Counted from the first letter of the stretch, positions 1 through 6,362 are shown. The stretch: DNA of 6,379 bases from Alphaproteobacteria bacterium (GCA_019237175.1 JAFAHP010000671.1:1-6379), one strand, 5' to 3'. Translations and numbers: made by a program. Notes: generated by a model not told the origin, from the sequence alone.

Positions 1-2
1 TC

Positions 3-182
3 GAGGGCCAAGTGCTGATCGGAACCCCGCACCAGGTCAGCGAGAAGCTGCGTTATCTGCAGGACGAGTTCGGCATCGACGGAATCTTGGCTGAGCTCAA
101 TTGTGGGGGGCTGATCCCACACACCCATGTGCTCAACGCGATGCGCTTGCTCTGCGAGGAGGTGATGCCGCACTTCCAATAG
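3..182 (+). CDS. Luciferase-like (LLM class) flavin-dependent monooxygenase, C-terminal fragment
   Basis: The frame is open from the window edge and ends at TAG 180-182, giving the last 59 residues of a protein whose start lies outside the window. The visible part begins with a GTPHQVSEKL-like segment, followed by an FGIDGILAELN stretch and a closing LLCEEVMPHF. This is the usual C-terminal pattern of bacterial luciferase-like monooxygenases: a 'G(T/S)P..V...L' phosphate-side loop, a strand of the TIM barrel, then a final helix ending 'E.VMP.F'. Such enzymes use reduced flavin and oxygen to oxidise a small organic substrate in the cytoplasm; the fragment does not reveal which one. The amidase downstream is on the same strand but about 350 bases away, with a repeat in between, so co-transcription is doubtful. 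I am fairly sure of the family but not of any subfamily. Confidence 0.78.
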   Translation, partial: EGQVLIGTPHQVSEKLRYLQDEFGIDGILAELNCGGLIPHTHVLNAMRLLCEEVMPHFQ

Positions 183-194
183 CCCCTCTCCAAC

Positions 195-217
195 CGTCCC
201 TCGCAAATTCCGGGACG
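195..217 (+). terminator. Hairpin just after the monooxygenase gene, possible weak terminator
   Basis: CGTCCC at 195-200 pairs exactly with GGGACG at 212-217 around an 11-base loop, 12 bases after the monooxygenase stop codon. The position suits a transcription terminator, but no T-run follows the stem and the stem is only six pairs. It may be only a processing or mRNA-stabilising hairpin, or chance in GC-rich DNA. Confidence 0.25.
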
Positions 218-289
218 CGTTGGTGCGGCGCCAGGAGTGAATAACGCAGCGCGTGCGCAGGAGGGAAATGCGGCGAGATCTGCAGCCTC

Positions 290-428
290 GCCATCCCGAC
301 GGAGGTCGGGATCCATGTCGGCCATGGATACCGGCCGGCCCCCGGGTTACACCAGCGAAGGCCCGTCGGTGCTTGGCCCGGGGGTATCCTCGGGCCGGCC
401 GGAGGCCGGACCCGTGGGCCGGTATGAC
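290..428. repeat. Degenerate dispersed intergenic repeat with imperfect terminal inverted repeats
   Basis: The ends are near mirror images: GCCATCCCG at 290-298 matches the reverse complement of CGGTATGAC at 420-428 at 7 of 9 positions. A perfect 8-base stem, ATCCCGAC (293-300) with GTCGGGAT (305-312), sits at the left end, and more GGCC-rich inverted pieces follow. Translated in the frame running through 253-435, it spells HPDGGRDP, then WIPA, then VTPAKA, and finally AGMT. These are well-known spurious peptides produced by palindromic repeats that are scattered in proteobacterial intergenic regions and often misannotated as small proteins. It is therefore best read as an old repeat copy rather than as a gene. 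The copy is degenerate, since the right half (about 370-415) drifts from the usual pattern. Family assignment is from memory of the pattern. Confidence 0.6.
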
Positions 429-447
429 AAGATGAGAGATCTCAGTA

Positions 448-495
448 GCTAATCTGATCGTTCATTAGTGGGGGCGACAGGCTAATTACGATATT
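448..495 (+). promoter_or_regulatory. AT-richer leader with CTAAT repeats, candidate amidase control region
   Basis: Base composition drops in GC just before the amidase. GCTAAT occurs twice in direct orientation (448-453 and 481-486, 33 bases apart), and its inverted form ATTAG lies between them at 464-468, pairing with CTAAT 449-453. A loose -10-like TACGAT is at 487-492, but I find no good -35 hexamer at the right distance. An operator plus promoter is plausible from position alone; no known regulator site is recognised. Confidence 0.22.
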
Positions 496-530
496 TTGGC
501 GATACCTCGGTAAACCAGGGAGCAGATGTG

Positions 531-2060
531 ATGTCGCTCGATACCGTCAAGCGTCCCACATTGGAGCAACTGCGCGAAGTGGCTGGTGAGCTCGGTTTTA
601 CCTTGCCTGACGCCGACCTCGCCGCCCACCACGACGCCTTGATCCCCGCTTTTGCAGCATACAACACGCTTGACCGAATGCCAGATGAGCTGCCCGCCGT
701 CACCTACCCTCGCCTCCCCGGCCGGCGGCCTGCGGCCGAGGAAAATCGCTACGGCGCCTGGTACATCAAGACCGAGATCGCCGGCGCCGCGGAGGGCCCG
801 CTCAAGGGCAAGACGATAGCGCTCAAGGACAATATCTGCCTCGCCGGCGTGCCGATGATGAACGGCGCTTCGACAATGGAAGGCTATGTGCCGGATGTCG
901 ACGCGACCGTCGCGGCGCGCATTCTCGACGCCGGCGGCACGATTGTCGGCAAGACCGTGTGCGAATATTTTTGTTTTTCGGGCGGCAGCCACACCAGCGC
1001 CACCGGCCCCGTGCACAACCCGCACCGCATGGGCTATTCGGCCGGCGGCTCGTCGTCAGGGAGTGCTGTGGTAGTCGCGTTGGGCGAAGTGCCGATGGCA
1101 CTCGGCGGCGACCAAGGCGGTTCGATCCGCATCCCCGCTTCGTTCTGCGGCATTTATGGGCTTAAACCGACCCACGGCCTCGTGCCCTATACCGGGATCA
1201 TGCCGATCGAGCTGACACTGGATCACACCGGACCGATGACCACGACGGTGGAGGACAATGCGCTGCTGCTCGAAGTCTTGGCCGGGCCCGACGGCCTCGA
1301 TCCGCGTCAATACGGTGCGGCGGCAAAGCCCTACCGCGAGGCGCTGGGCCGCGGTGCGCCGGGGCTGAAGATCGCCGTCGTCGAGGAGGGTTTTGGCCAC
1401 CCGCAGTCGCTGCCGCAGGTGGACGCGATCGTTCACGAGGCCGCTGAGCGCTTCAAAGGTCTGGGCGCGACGGTTGAAAGCGTATCGATCCCGATGCATC
1501 GTCAGGGTGCCGCGATCTGGCTGCCGGTTGCGGCCGAGGGCGCCACCATGCAGATGATGTTGGGCAACGGCTTCGGGTTCAATTGGCAGGGACTCTACGT
1601 CACCTCGATGCTCGATTTCCACAACGGCTGGAGGGCCCGCGCCGACGAACTGTCTGACACTCTCAAAAACACGATGCTGCTTGGCCATTACATGGTGACC
1701 CGCTACCGCGGCCATTATTACGCGAAAGCGCAAAATCTGGTCCGACAGTTGCGCCGCGCTTATGACGAGGTATTGGCGCGGTATGATCTGTTGCTGATGC
1801 CGACCTTGCCGATCGTTGCCACCCCATTGCCCGAAGCCAATGCATCGGTAGAACAGATCCTCCAGAGCGGCCTTGGGATGCTGGCCAACACCCCGCAATT
1901 CGACTGCACCCATCACCCGGCGATGAGCCTGCCCTGCGGCAGGATCGACGGATTGCCGGTCGGCATGATGCTGGTGGCCAAAGCCTTCGACGAGGAGACC
2001 ATCTACCGCGCTGCCGCGGCGTTTGAGCGCGGCGTCGATTGGAAGAGCCTCAGCGGGTAA
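531..2060 (+). CDS. Amidase (amidase signature family), RhAmidase-like
   Basis: This cytoplasmic enzyme hydrolyses a carboxamide to the acid and ammonia. Numbered from the ATG at 531 (509 residues), the catalytic triad of the amidase signature family is complete: Lys99 in ALKDN, cis-Ser174 in AGGSSSGSA, and nucleophile Ser198 in GGDQGGSIR. The spacings of 75 and 24 residues equal those I recall for the enantioselective Rhodococcus amidase (Lys96, Ser171, Ser195). Long stretches also resemble that enzyme: the SGGSHTS region, the CGIYGLKPTHGLVPYTG block, HTGPMT, and the C-terminal DGLPVGMM. Length is normal for the subfamily. AGGGAG at 517-522 lies 8 bases before this ATG, which favours it over the in-frame GTG at 528. 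Related enzymes act on aromatic or aliphatic amides and often partner nitrile hydratase, but no nitrile hydratase is in this window. The substrate cannot be read from sequence. The gene ends facing the convergent glycosylase gene 56 bases away. Confidence 0.94.
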   Translation: MSLDTVKRPTLEQLREVAGELGFTLPDADLAAHHDALIPAFAAYNTLDRMPDELPAVTYPRLPGRRPAAEENRYGAWYIKTEIAGAAEGPLKGKTIALKDNICLAGVPMMNGASTMEGYVPDVDATVAARILDAGGTIVGKTVCEYFCFSGGSHTSATGPVHNPHRMGYSAGGSSSGSAVVVALGEVPMALGGDQGGSIRIPASFCGIYGLKPTHGLVPYTGIMPIELTLDHTGPMTTTVEDNALLLEVLAGPDGLDPRQYGAAAKPYREALGRGAPGLKIAVVEEGFGHPQSLPQVDAIVHEAAERFKGLGATVESVSIPMHRQGAAIWLPVAAEGATMQMMLGNGFGFNWQGLYVTSMLDFHNGWRARADELSDTLKNTMLLGHYMVTRYRGHYYAKAQNLVRQLRRAYDEVLARYDLLLMPTLPIVATPLPEANASVEQILQSGLGMLANTPQFDCTHHPAMSLPCGRIDGLPVGMMLVAKAFDEETIYRAAAAFERGVDWKSLSG

Positions 2061-2116
2061 TTGGCGAGGTAGCCATTGCGCTTGGGCAGAAACCGCCGGG
2101 CCGAGGCCACGTCGCC

Positions 2117-2686
2117 TTATCCAGTGCCCGCTTGGGTCAAGATTTCCCGTAATGCCGTCCATCGCGCGAGCTTGGCGGCAAAATCGAGCCGCGCATGAGC
2201 CGGGCTTGTCGACGGCATGGCGAGGTATGTGAGACCGGGCCGCCGCGGAAAATGGCGGTCATAAAGCCGGCGTGCCCCGGTGCCGTTGAACGCGACGGCA
2301 CCGATCAACGGATGATCATCGAGCAACCGATCGATGGTGTTGGGGATCTCTCTCCGGATCGTCGCATCGGCGCTGGCCTCGCGCTCCCCGACCATGCAGA
2401 CGTCCCACAGCGCCACGCCCCGAGCCATGGCAAACGCCAGCTTCGCCGCGTAATCCCGAACCGGAACGGCGTCGAATAAAGCAAACAAGATCGGCCAGAA
2501 CAGATTGCGCGGATGGGCATAATATTGCTGGACGCGCAATGATTCTTCGCCGGGCAAGGTGCCGAGCACGAGAATCCCCGCGCGTTTGTCAACCACCGGC
2601 GGGAAGCTGCGTTTGGCCGGAGATGCGGTCTGCCGGGTGCGGGAGCCGTCAATTCCCGACGCCGGCATGCGCGGGTCAGCCGACAT
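2117..2686 (-). CDS. DNA-deoxyinosine (hypoxanthine-DNA) glycosylase, uracil-DNA glycosylase superfamily family 6
   Basis: This base-excision repair enzyme would remove hypoxanthine, the deamination product of adenine, from DNA. From the ATG at 2686 it is 189 residues. Motifs in order are SFPPVVD (about 27-33), the first glycosylase motif GTLPGEESL (42-50), QQYYAHPRNLFWPI (53-66), GVALWDV (90-96), a central FNGTGA (133-138), and the second motif MPSTSPAH (157-164). The pattern PG..SL...QYYAHPRN.FW with PSTSP marks the family-6 (HDG) branch rather than Ung or Mug. The Asn of HPRN (Asn61) appears to match the catalytic Asn reported for the archaeal enzyme. The chosen start overlaps the 3' end of the upstream deacylase gene by 11 bases, suggesting translational coupling. 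No strong ribosome site is seen, and ATG 2668 (183 residues) is an alternative. The first ~25 residues (Ser/Arg/Pro-rich) are extra to the usual core. The frame continues open to 2782, but that part lies inside the deacylase gene. Confidence 0.86.
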   Translation of the reverse strand: MSADPRMPASGIDGSRTRQTASPAKRSFPPVVDKRAGILVLGTLPGEESLRVQQYYAHPRNLFWPILFALFDAVPVRDYAAKLAFAMARGVALWDVCMVGEREASADATIRREIPNTIDRLLDDHPLIGAVAFNGTGARRLYDRHFPRRPGLTYLAMPSTSPAHARLDFAAKLARWTALREILTQAGTG

Positions 2687-3668
2687 AACGGCCCAATCGA
2701 ACCGCAGTCTGCCCTTTGCCCGAGCGGCGCGATGGCATGACCAGCACACAATCATCATAAGGCGTGCGGATCTCGCGGTCATTATCGCGGCCGATCAGGG
2801 TCCCCTTTGGATTGAGGACTTCAAGCCCTCGGAAATCGCCGACAAACTCGAACCTGTCGCCGGTGATCGTCACCGCTTCAGTGACTTCGATGACCCGCTG
2901 CTGCGGATCGGCATCGAAATCGGGGCCGCCAAGCAGGGCGGCGTCATCTCGGGTCAGCGTGCCGAGCGCAATCAAAAAGCGCAGCATCACGTCGCTCGCC
3001 ACTTCCGCTGTGCGGTGCTGCCAATGCTGCCCGGCCTCGATCAGGAGTGCGGTCTTCTGCGCTGCGGGATCGCCGAACAGCCCATAGTCTCGCATGCGCC
3101 TGCCGGCGTCATGGCCGGCATCACGAACAATCAATTCCGGGATGCCGACCCTACGCGCGAGCGCTAGTGAGCGGTCGAGTTTTCCTGCCAGCATCAACGG
3201 TGCGGTCGCATGCTGCATCGAATGAATGTCGAGCAGGAAGTCGGCGGCGTCGACAAACGAACGCAAGGCGCGAGCGCGCGTGAGTTCGATCGACTGGCGG
3301 GGCCCATCGAGTGTGCCCTCATCCCAAAGCCGGTTGAAGTCTTCGTCGACAAAACGCGAAGCAATAGGATAGCGCGGATTGAATGCATGATAGGCTGGGA
3401 CATTGTCGAAAGCCAGGGTCAGCAGGCCCTGACGCGGTCGCAATCCGGCGCGGAACAGGCGATCGAGCGCGATAGCGCCGCAAATTTCGTTGCCGTGGGT
3501 CAGCGCGGTGATCATCACATGCGGTCCCGCGATCCCACTGTCAAAAGAGGTGACGTATTCAACCCCGGTATTGCCGGCACGGTATGGTTCAATATCCGGC
3601 GGGATCAGCTCAACGGCGTAATCAGGATCGGGCACACGACACTCCCGCTGTTCGGCTAAGAAGCTCAT
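2676..3668 (-). CDS. Succinylglutamate desuccinylase/aspartoacylase family zinc deacylase
   Basis: This is a zinc-dependent amidohydrolase of the M14-type AstE/AspA family, which cleaves N-acyl groups from amino acids or related amines. From the ATG at 3668 it has 330 residues, the normal length. The zinc ligands are visible as His58 and Glu61 in LTHGNE and His149 in LLDIHSM; EDFNR at 109-113 is the substrate-carboxylate-binding motif, and Glu211 in LLIEAGQHW is the probable catalytic glutamate. The start is supported by AGGTG four bases upstream of the ATG and by the beginning of conserved-looking sequence. The same frame is open to 3977, but the extra 103 codons are Arg-rich and cross the divergent promoter region. 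The stop (TGA 2678-2676) lies inside the glycosylase gene, so the two probably form an operon. It is not clearly AstE (arginine succinyltransferase pathway), since no ast genes are nearby, nor clearly DoeB. Its substrate is unknown. Confidence 0.88.
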   Translation of the reverse strand: MSFLAEQRECRVPDPDYAVELIPPDIEPYRAGNTGVEYVTSFDSGIAGPHVMITALTHGNEICGAIALDRLFRAGLRPRQGLLTLAFDNVPAYHAFNPRYPIASRFVDEDFNRLWDEGTLDGPRQSIELTRARALRSFVDAADFLLDIHSMQHATAPLMLAGKLDRSLALARRVGIPELIVRDAGHDAGRRMRDYGLFGDPAAQKTALLIEAGQHWQHRTAEVASDVMLRFLIALGTLTRDDAALLGGPDFDADPQQRVIEVTEAVTITGDRFEFVGDFRGLEVLNPKGTLIGRDNDREIRTPYDDCVLVMPSRRSGKGQTAVRLGRYVG

Positions 3669-3766
3669 CTTGCACCTGATCGGCGACACGGTCACCCTCG
3701 CAAATACCCTTGTCCGCCAAGCAGACGCGGCCAATCCCGGCGCGATTTCAGTGGACCGCTGCCGGC

Positions 3767-3795
3767 TTGCTCCGCGAATGCGCAACCCATAAATT
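3767..3795 (+). promoter_or_regulatory. Candidate promoter in the divergent deacylase/amidohydrolase spacer
   Basis: The 230 bases between the divergent starts at 3668 and 3899 must hold promoters for both directions. The best plus-strand candidate is TTGCTC (3767-3772), 17 bases, then TAAATT (3790-3795), with only 3/6 and 4/6 matches to the sigma-70 consensus. I see no convincing minus-strand promoter and no clear operator. This is weak evidence. Confidence 0.2.
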
Positions 3796-3898
3796 CGCAC
3801 GATAGAGGTCAACCGACGGCTGCCGGATCCGGGATTGCCGAAAACCGCGGGCGCGCGCAGACGACGGACTCCGCAGAGCGATAAACGAGCCAAGTCGA

Positions 3899-4744
3899 AT
3901 GAGCTTTGTAATTCCCAGCGTACTTTGGCGCCGCGACCCTGAGACCGAAGAAATACCGCTGGTTTTTGATTCACCACACAGTGGATCGCACTATCCCGAG
4001 GATTTCCGCTTTAGCTGCCCGCTGGAAACCTTGCGCCGCGCCGAGGATACGTATGTTGACGAACTCTATGCCGCTGCACCCGCCCATGGCGCGACGTTGA
4101 TCGGCGCGCTTTTTCCACGCAGCTATCTCGATCCCAACCGAGGGGTTGACGACATCGACGAAGCGTTGATCGACGGCAAGTGGCCGACACCGCTTGCGCC
4201 GTCGCAAAACACCCGCGCCGGACTGGGGTTAGTGCGCCGGGTTGCGCGGCCAAGCACACCGATCTACGACAGAAAGCTCAGCGTTGACGAGGTCCTAGCC
4301 CGTATCGAGCGCTGCCATGTTCCGTACCATCGCGTTCTCGATGAGACCTGCACACGGCTGCATGGCAAATATGGGACGGTGTGGCACATCAACTGCCATT
4401 CGATGCCGTCAAAACGTAGCGCCCGCGACATCGGTCGGCCGGCCGATTTCGTGCTTGGCGATCGCGACGGCACAACCTGCGCCAAGGAATTCACAGAATT
4501 CGTCACCGTCGTGTTGCGCCGCCGGGGTTACGACGTGCGGATCAACGAAATCTATAAAGGGGTCGAGATCGTCAAGCGTCAAGGCCGTCCAGCGGCACGC
4601 CGCCACAGCCTGCAAATCGAGGTCGACCGCTCGCTCTACATGGACCAGAAAACCTTGGCAAAGAATTCGAACTTCGCCCAACTCCAGGCTGACATCACTT
4701 ACCTGATCGAAATGCTCGGGCACTTCGCCCGCGAGCGGCGGTGA
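3899..4744 (+). CDS. N-formylglutamate amidohydrolase family protein
   Basis: The family hydrolyses N-formyl-L-glutamate to formate and glutamate, the last step of one histidine-degradation route; many members sit outside hut operons and act on unknown N-formyl or N-acyl compounds. The 281-residue protein shows the family motifs in order: FDSPHSG (23-29), AEDTYVDEL (48-56), PRSYLDPNRG (73-82), IYDRKLS (122-128), PYHRVL (142-147), HINCHSMPS (163-171), LGDRDG, NEIYKG, and a C-terminal LQIEVDRSLYMD. His167 and its surroundings are the likely metal or active-site region. The commoner DCHSM motif reads NCHSM here. Length is normal. The ATG at 3899 has no clear ribosome site, but no better start exists before the conserved core. 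No hutH, hutU or hutI is in the window, so a role in histidine use is unsupported. It is divergent from the deacylase gene, with which it may share regulation. Confidence 0.91.
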   Translation: MSFVIPSVLWRRDPETEEIPLVFDSPHSGSHYPEDFRFSCPLETLRRAEDTYVDELYAAAPAHGATLIGALFPRSYLDPNRGVDDIDEALIDGKWPTPLAPSQNTRAGLGLVRRVARPSTPIYDRKLSVDEVLARIERCHVPYHRVLDETCTRLHGKYGTVWHINCHSMPSKRSARDIGRPADFVLGDRDGTTCAKEFTEFVTVVLRRRGYDVRINEIYKGVEIVKRQGRPAARRHSLQIEVDRSLYMDQKTLAKNSNFAQLQADITYLIEMLGHFARERR

Positions 4745-4952
4745 CAGACAAAGCGCCGCGCTCTTTTCATTTTCGCGGGTCTCGCGCGCCGGCTACCCCC
4801 GCGCGCTCGAAACCTTCGATTTGATCATGGCTGAGGACAACGGCGCCGCTCGACGCTGGTTCGAGCAGCAGCCGCGGTTCACCGGCTACTGCAGCCTAGG
4901 CCGGCGGGTGCAACCCGCAAAACACGCGCCGGCCTTCGCGTCTAAAGTATAA
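4743..4952 (+). other. Unassigned short open frame, possible gene remnant
   Basis: After the amidohydrolase stop, one frame stays open to TAA 4950-4952. It contains an ATG at 4827, which would give 41 residues beginning MAEDNGAARRWFEQQ. The in-frame sequence just before it (AGYPRALETFDLI) looks protein-like, hinting at the tail of a once longer gene rather than a new small gene. No ribosome site precedes the ATG and I recognise no family. A GTG at 4741 overlapping the amidohydrolase stop opens a different frame of 27 codons, also unrecognised. The spacer further holds a GCGGGT/ACCCGC hairpin (4904-4918) and TATAAG at 4948-4953, a possible -10 for the FMN-protein gene but without a matching -35. 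Confidence 0.2.
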
Positions 4953-5007
4953 GATAAGGTGGCGCTGCGGCTCGCCGGCAGCGACGTGCAAGCTCGAGGA
5001 GACCCAA

Positions 5008-5445
5008 ATGGTTAAGATTCCCAAAATCCTGCATGAGCACATCAACACCGCTTTTCCGGCGAACGTTTGCCTTGTCGGCAGCGTGCTGCCGGGCGGATAC
5101 GCCCAGATTACGCCGCGCGGCGGCACCATGGTGTACGACGACGAGCATATCGCGCTGTGGGAGCGCGGCAAAGGCTCGACCAACGCCAATTTGCACGACG
5201 GCACGGCGCTGACTGTCTACTTTCGCAAGCCGCAGTTGCGCGAAGAAGGTATCTTGCCAAAGGGCGGCATCGCGCGCTTTTACGGTCGCGCCAAAATATA
5301 CAAATCGGGCCCGGTATACGAAGAAGTGTGGCGTCGCCTGGTTCAGCCGGAAAAGGACCGCGACCCCCAAAAGGCCGGGTTTGCCGTCCTTATCGAAATC
5401 GAGAGAGCCGAGGATTTGGATAGTCAGCCGCTCGCCCCCGGCTAA
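5008..5445 (+). CDS. Pyridoxamine 5'-phosphate oxidase-like FMN-binding split-barrel protein
   Basis: This small cytoplasmic flavin-binding protein has 145 residues, typical of the short PNPOx-like family, which forms dimeric split beta-barrels. Visible family features are the N-terminal helix leading to PANVCLVGSVLPGGYAQITPR (here in place of the usual 'A.LATV..DG.P...P'), then VYDDEHIALWERGKGSTNANL (about 42-62), a TVYFRKP strand, the RFYGRAKIYKSGPVYEEVW block (about 90-108), and a closing AVLIEIERAEDL. Members may be FMN- or F420-dependent oxidoreductases or merely flavin-binding; true vitamin B6 synthesis by PdxH needs a longer protein (over 200 residues), so pdxH is not assigned. GAGGAG at 4996-5001, six bases before the ATG, is a strong ribosome site and fixes the start. 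The stop codon overlaps that of the convergent membrane-protein gene. Confidence 0.87.
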   Translation: MVKIPKILHEHINTAFPANVCLVGSVLPGGYAQITPRGGTMVYDDEHIALWERGKGSTNANLHDGTALTVYFRKPQLREEGILPKGGIARFYGRAKIYKSGPVYEEVWRRLVQPEKDRDPQKAGFAVLIEIERAEDLDSQPLAPG

Positions 5446-6362
5446 CGCACCGGTTTGGCGTCCAGGCGATCGAGACGCCCCGCGGCTTCGGGTACGCCGA
5501 GATCGCGTGCCCGCAAATACCAGGTTCGCGCGACCTCGGGGTCGGAAGCTTGGGTCCAGAGGTGGAAGCGGCGCAGGAACAGCGGATCGTAACTTGCGCC
5601 CAAGCCCAGTGCCCCATGCCCATCTCCGCCTTCGTACGCGCGCCGATAAAGAAGCCGGGCTGAGGTGAGGTCTCCTCGGTGAAAAGCAGCGTCCCCCCGG
5701 GTCAAAAGCGCCCTGATTTCGGCAGCCGAAAGCAGGGTCTTTGGCTCCGGCTCCGCGACCGCAACCGCGCGAGCCTCGGCAGCGATCGATGACGTTGCGT
5801 CGGCCCGGGGGGGCGAGATCGGTGAAAGTGACAGGGCGCTGGGCGGATTCGGCTGGACCGACGGCGGTGCCGCCGCGCCGTGAGGAGCCGCAAGCGGTGT
5901 CGCGGCATCAGCCGGGGTACCCGGGTTCGTGGCGGTGAGGGTCGGGCTGGTGTTCTTTGATATCGCGCTCGAGACCACCGGCTGGCGCCTTGGTGCGCCG
6001 AGAGCTCCGGTTCCTTGGGAATGGTCTACCGGCGCCCTTCCGTTGGGTTCGCGGTCGCGGAGGGTTGGGGAAGCGGTACTTCCAAGCATCAATGTCGCGG
6101 GCCGCTCTTGTGCGCTAATCCCCGGCGACGATCCCGACCGTGCGATCCCGGCGGAATATTCGTTCAATAGAAAGAACCCGGTGCCAAAAAACGCGAGAAT
6201 GGTCGCCGCGGCGGCGATCCCAAGGCCGCTCAAAGCGACAATGGCGCCAATCCCGGGGCGCTGAGCACCGACTTCCAGAGACAAAGGCAAAGCTTCAAGG
6301 GACGGAATATCGAGTGCCGATGTGGGGCTTACGGAAGGGGATCGAAATATCAGCCGACCCAT
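5442..6362 (-). CDS. Membrane-anchored protein with Pro/Ala-rich linker and Sel1/TPR-like C-terminus
   Basis: Numbered from the ATG at 6362 (306 residues), the protein has a short N-terminal cytoplasmic part and one hydrophobic helix at about 38-66 (GIGAIVALSG onwards, rich in Ala, Ile and Phe). A long low-complexity linker rich in Pro, Ala, Ser and Thr follows (about 70-205), then a helical C-terminal domain (about 210-305). That domain contains GDAAFHRGDLTSARLLYRRA, GHGALGLGASYDP and PEVARTWYLRARDLGVPEA, the small-residue spacing of Sel1-like/TPR repeats. It is likely anchored in the inner membrane with the repeat domain in the periplasm, where it would bind other proteins; no enzymatic residues are seen. 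Similar layouts are common in Bradyrhizobium-type genomes, with unknown roles. The frame stays open upstream to the window edge with no stop, and GGAG lies only two bases before this ATG, so the true start may be outside the window. Confidence 0.78.
   Translation of the reverse strand: MGRLIFRSPSVSPTSALDIPSLEALPLSLEVGAQRPGIGAIVALSGLGIAAAATILAFFGTGFFLLNEYSAGIARSGSSPGISAQERPATLMLGSTASPTLRDREPNGRAPVDHSQGTGALGAPRRQPVVSSAISKNTSPTLTATNPGTPADAATPLAAPHGAAAPPSVQPNPPSALSLSPISPPRADATSSIAAEARAVAVAEPEPKTLLSAAEIRALLTRGDAAFHRGDLTSARLLYRRAYEGGDGHGALGLGASYDPLFLRRFHLWTQASDPEVARTWYLRARDLGVPEAAGRLDRLDAKPVR

Noticed and set aside
253..435. 60-codon plus-strand frame between the monooxygenase and the amidase
   Set aside because: Its peptide is the familiar spurious translation of a dispersed palindromic repeat, not a real protein.
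486..1025. 179-codon minus-strand frame opposite the amidase start
   Set aside because: Shadow of the amidase; no recognisable motif and no ribosome site.
1056..2162. 368-codon open frame on the minus strand opposite the amidase
   Set aside because: It is antisense to a gene with complete catalytic motifs, its translation shows no family motif and is rich in Arg, Gln and His, and long antisense frames are expected in high-GC coding DNA.
2559..3167. 202-codon plus-strand frame across the glycosylase/deacylase junction
   Set aside because: Antisense to two genes with clear motifs; no family signature of its own.
3210..3659. 149-codon plus-strand frame opposite the deacylase
   Set aside because: Shadow frame covering the zinc-binding core of the real minus-strand gene.
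3669..3977. 103-codon upstream extension of the deacylase frame
   Set aside because: Arg-rich, motif-free sequence that runs through the divergent promoter region and into the amidohydrolase gene; ATG 3668 has a ribosome site and fits family length.
3899..4744. Idea that this is part of a histidine utilisation operon
   Set aside because: No other hut gene is visible and the neighbours do not belong to that pathway.
4784..4806. GCGCGC inverted repeat (4784-4789 and 4801-4806) as a terminator of the amidohydrolase gene
   Set aside because: The stem is six pairs of simple alternating GC with an 11-base loop and no T-run, easily due to chance in this composition.
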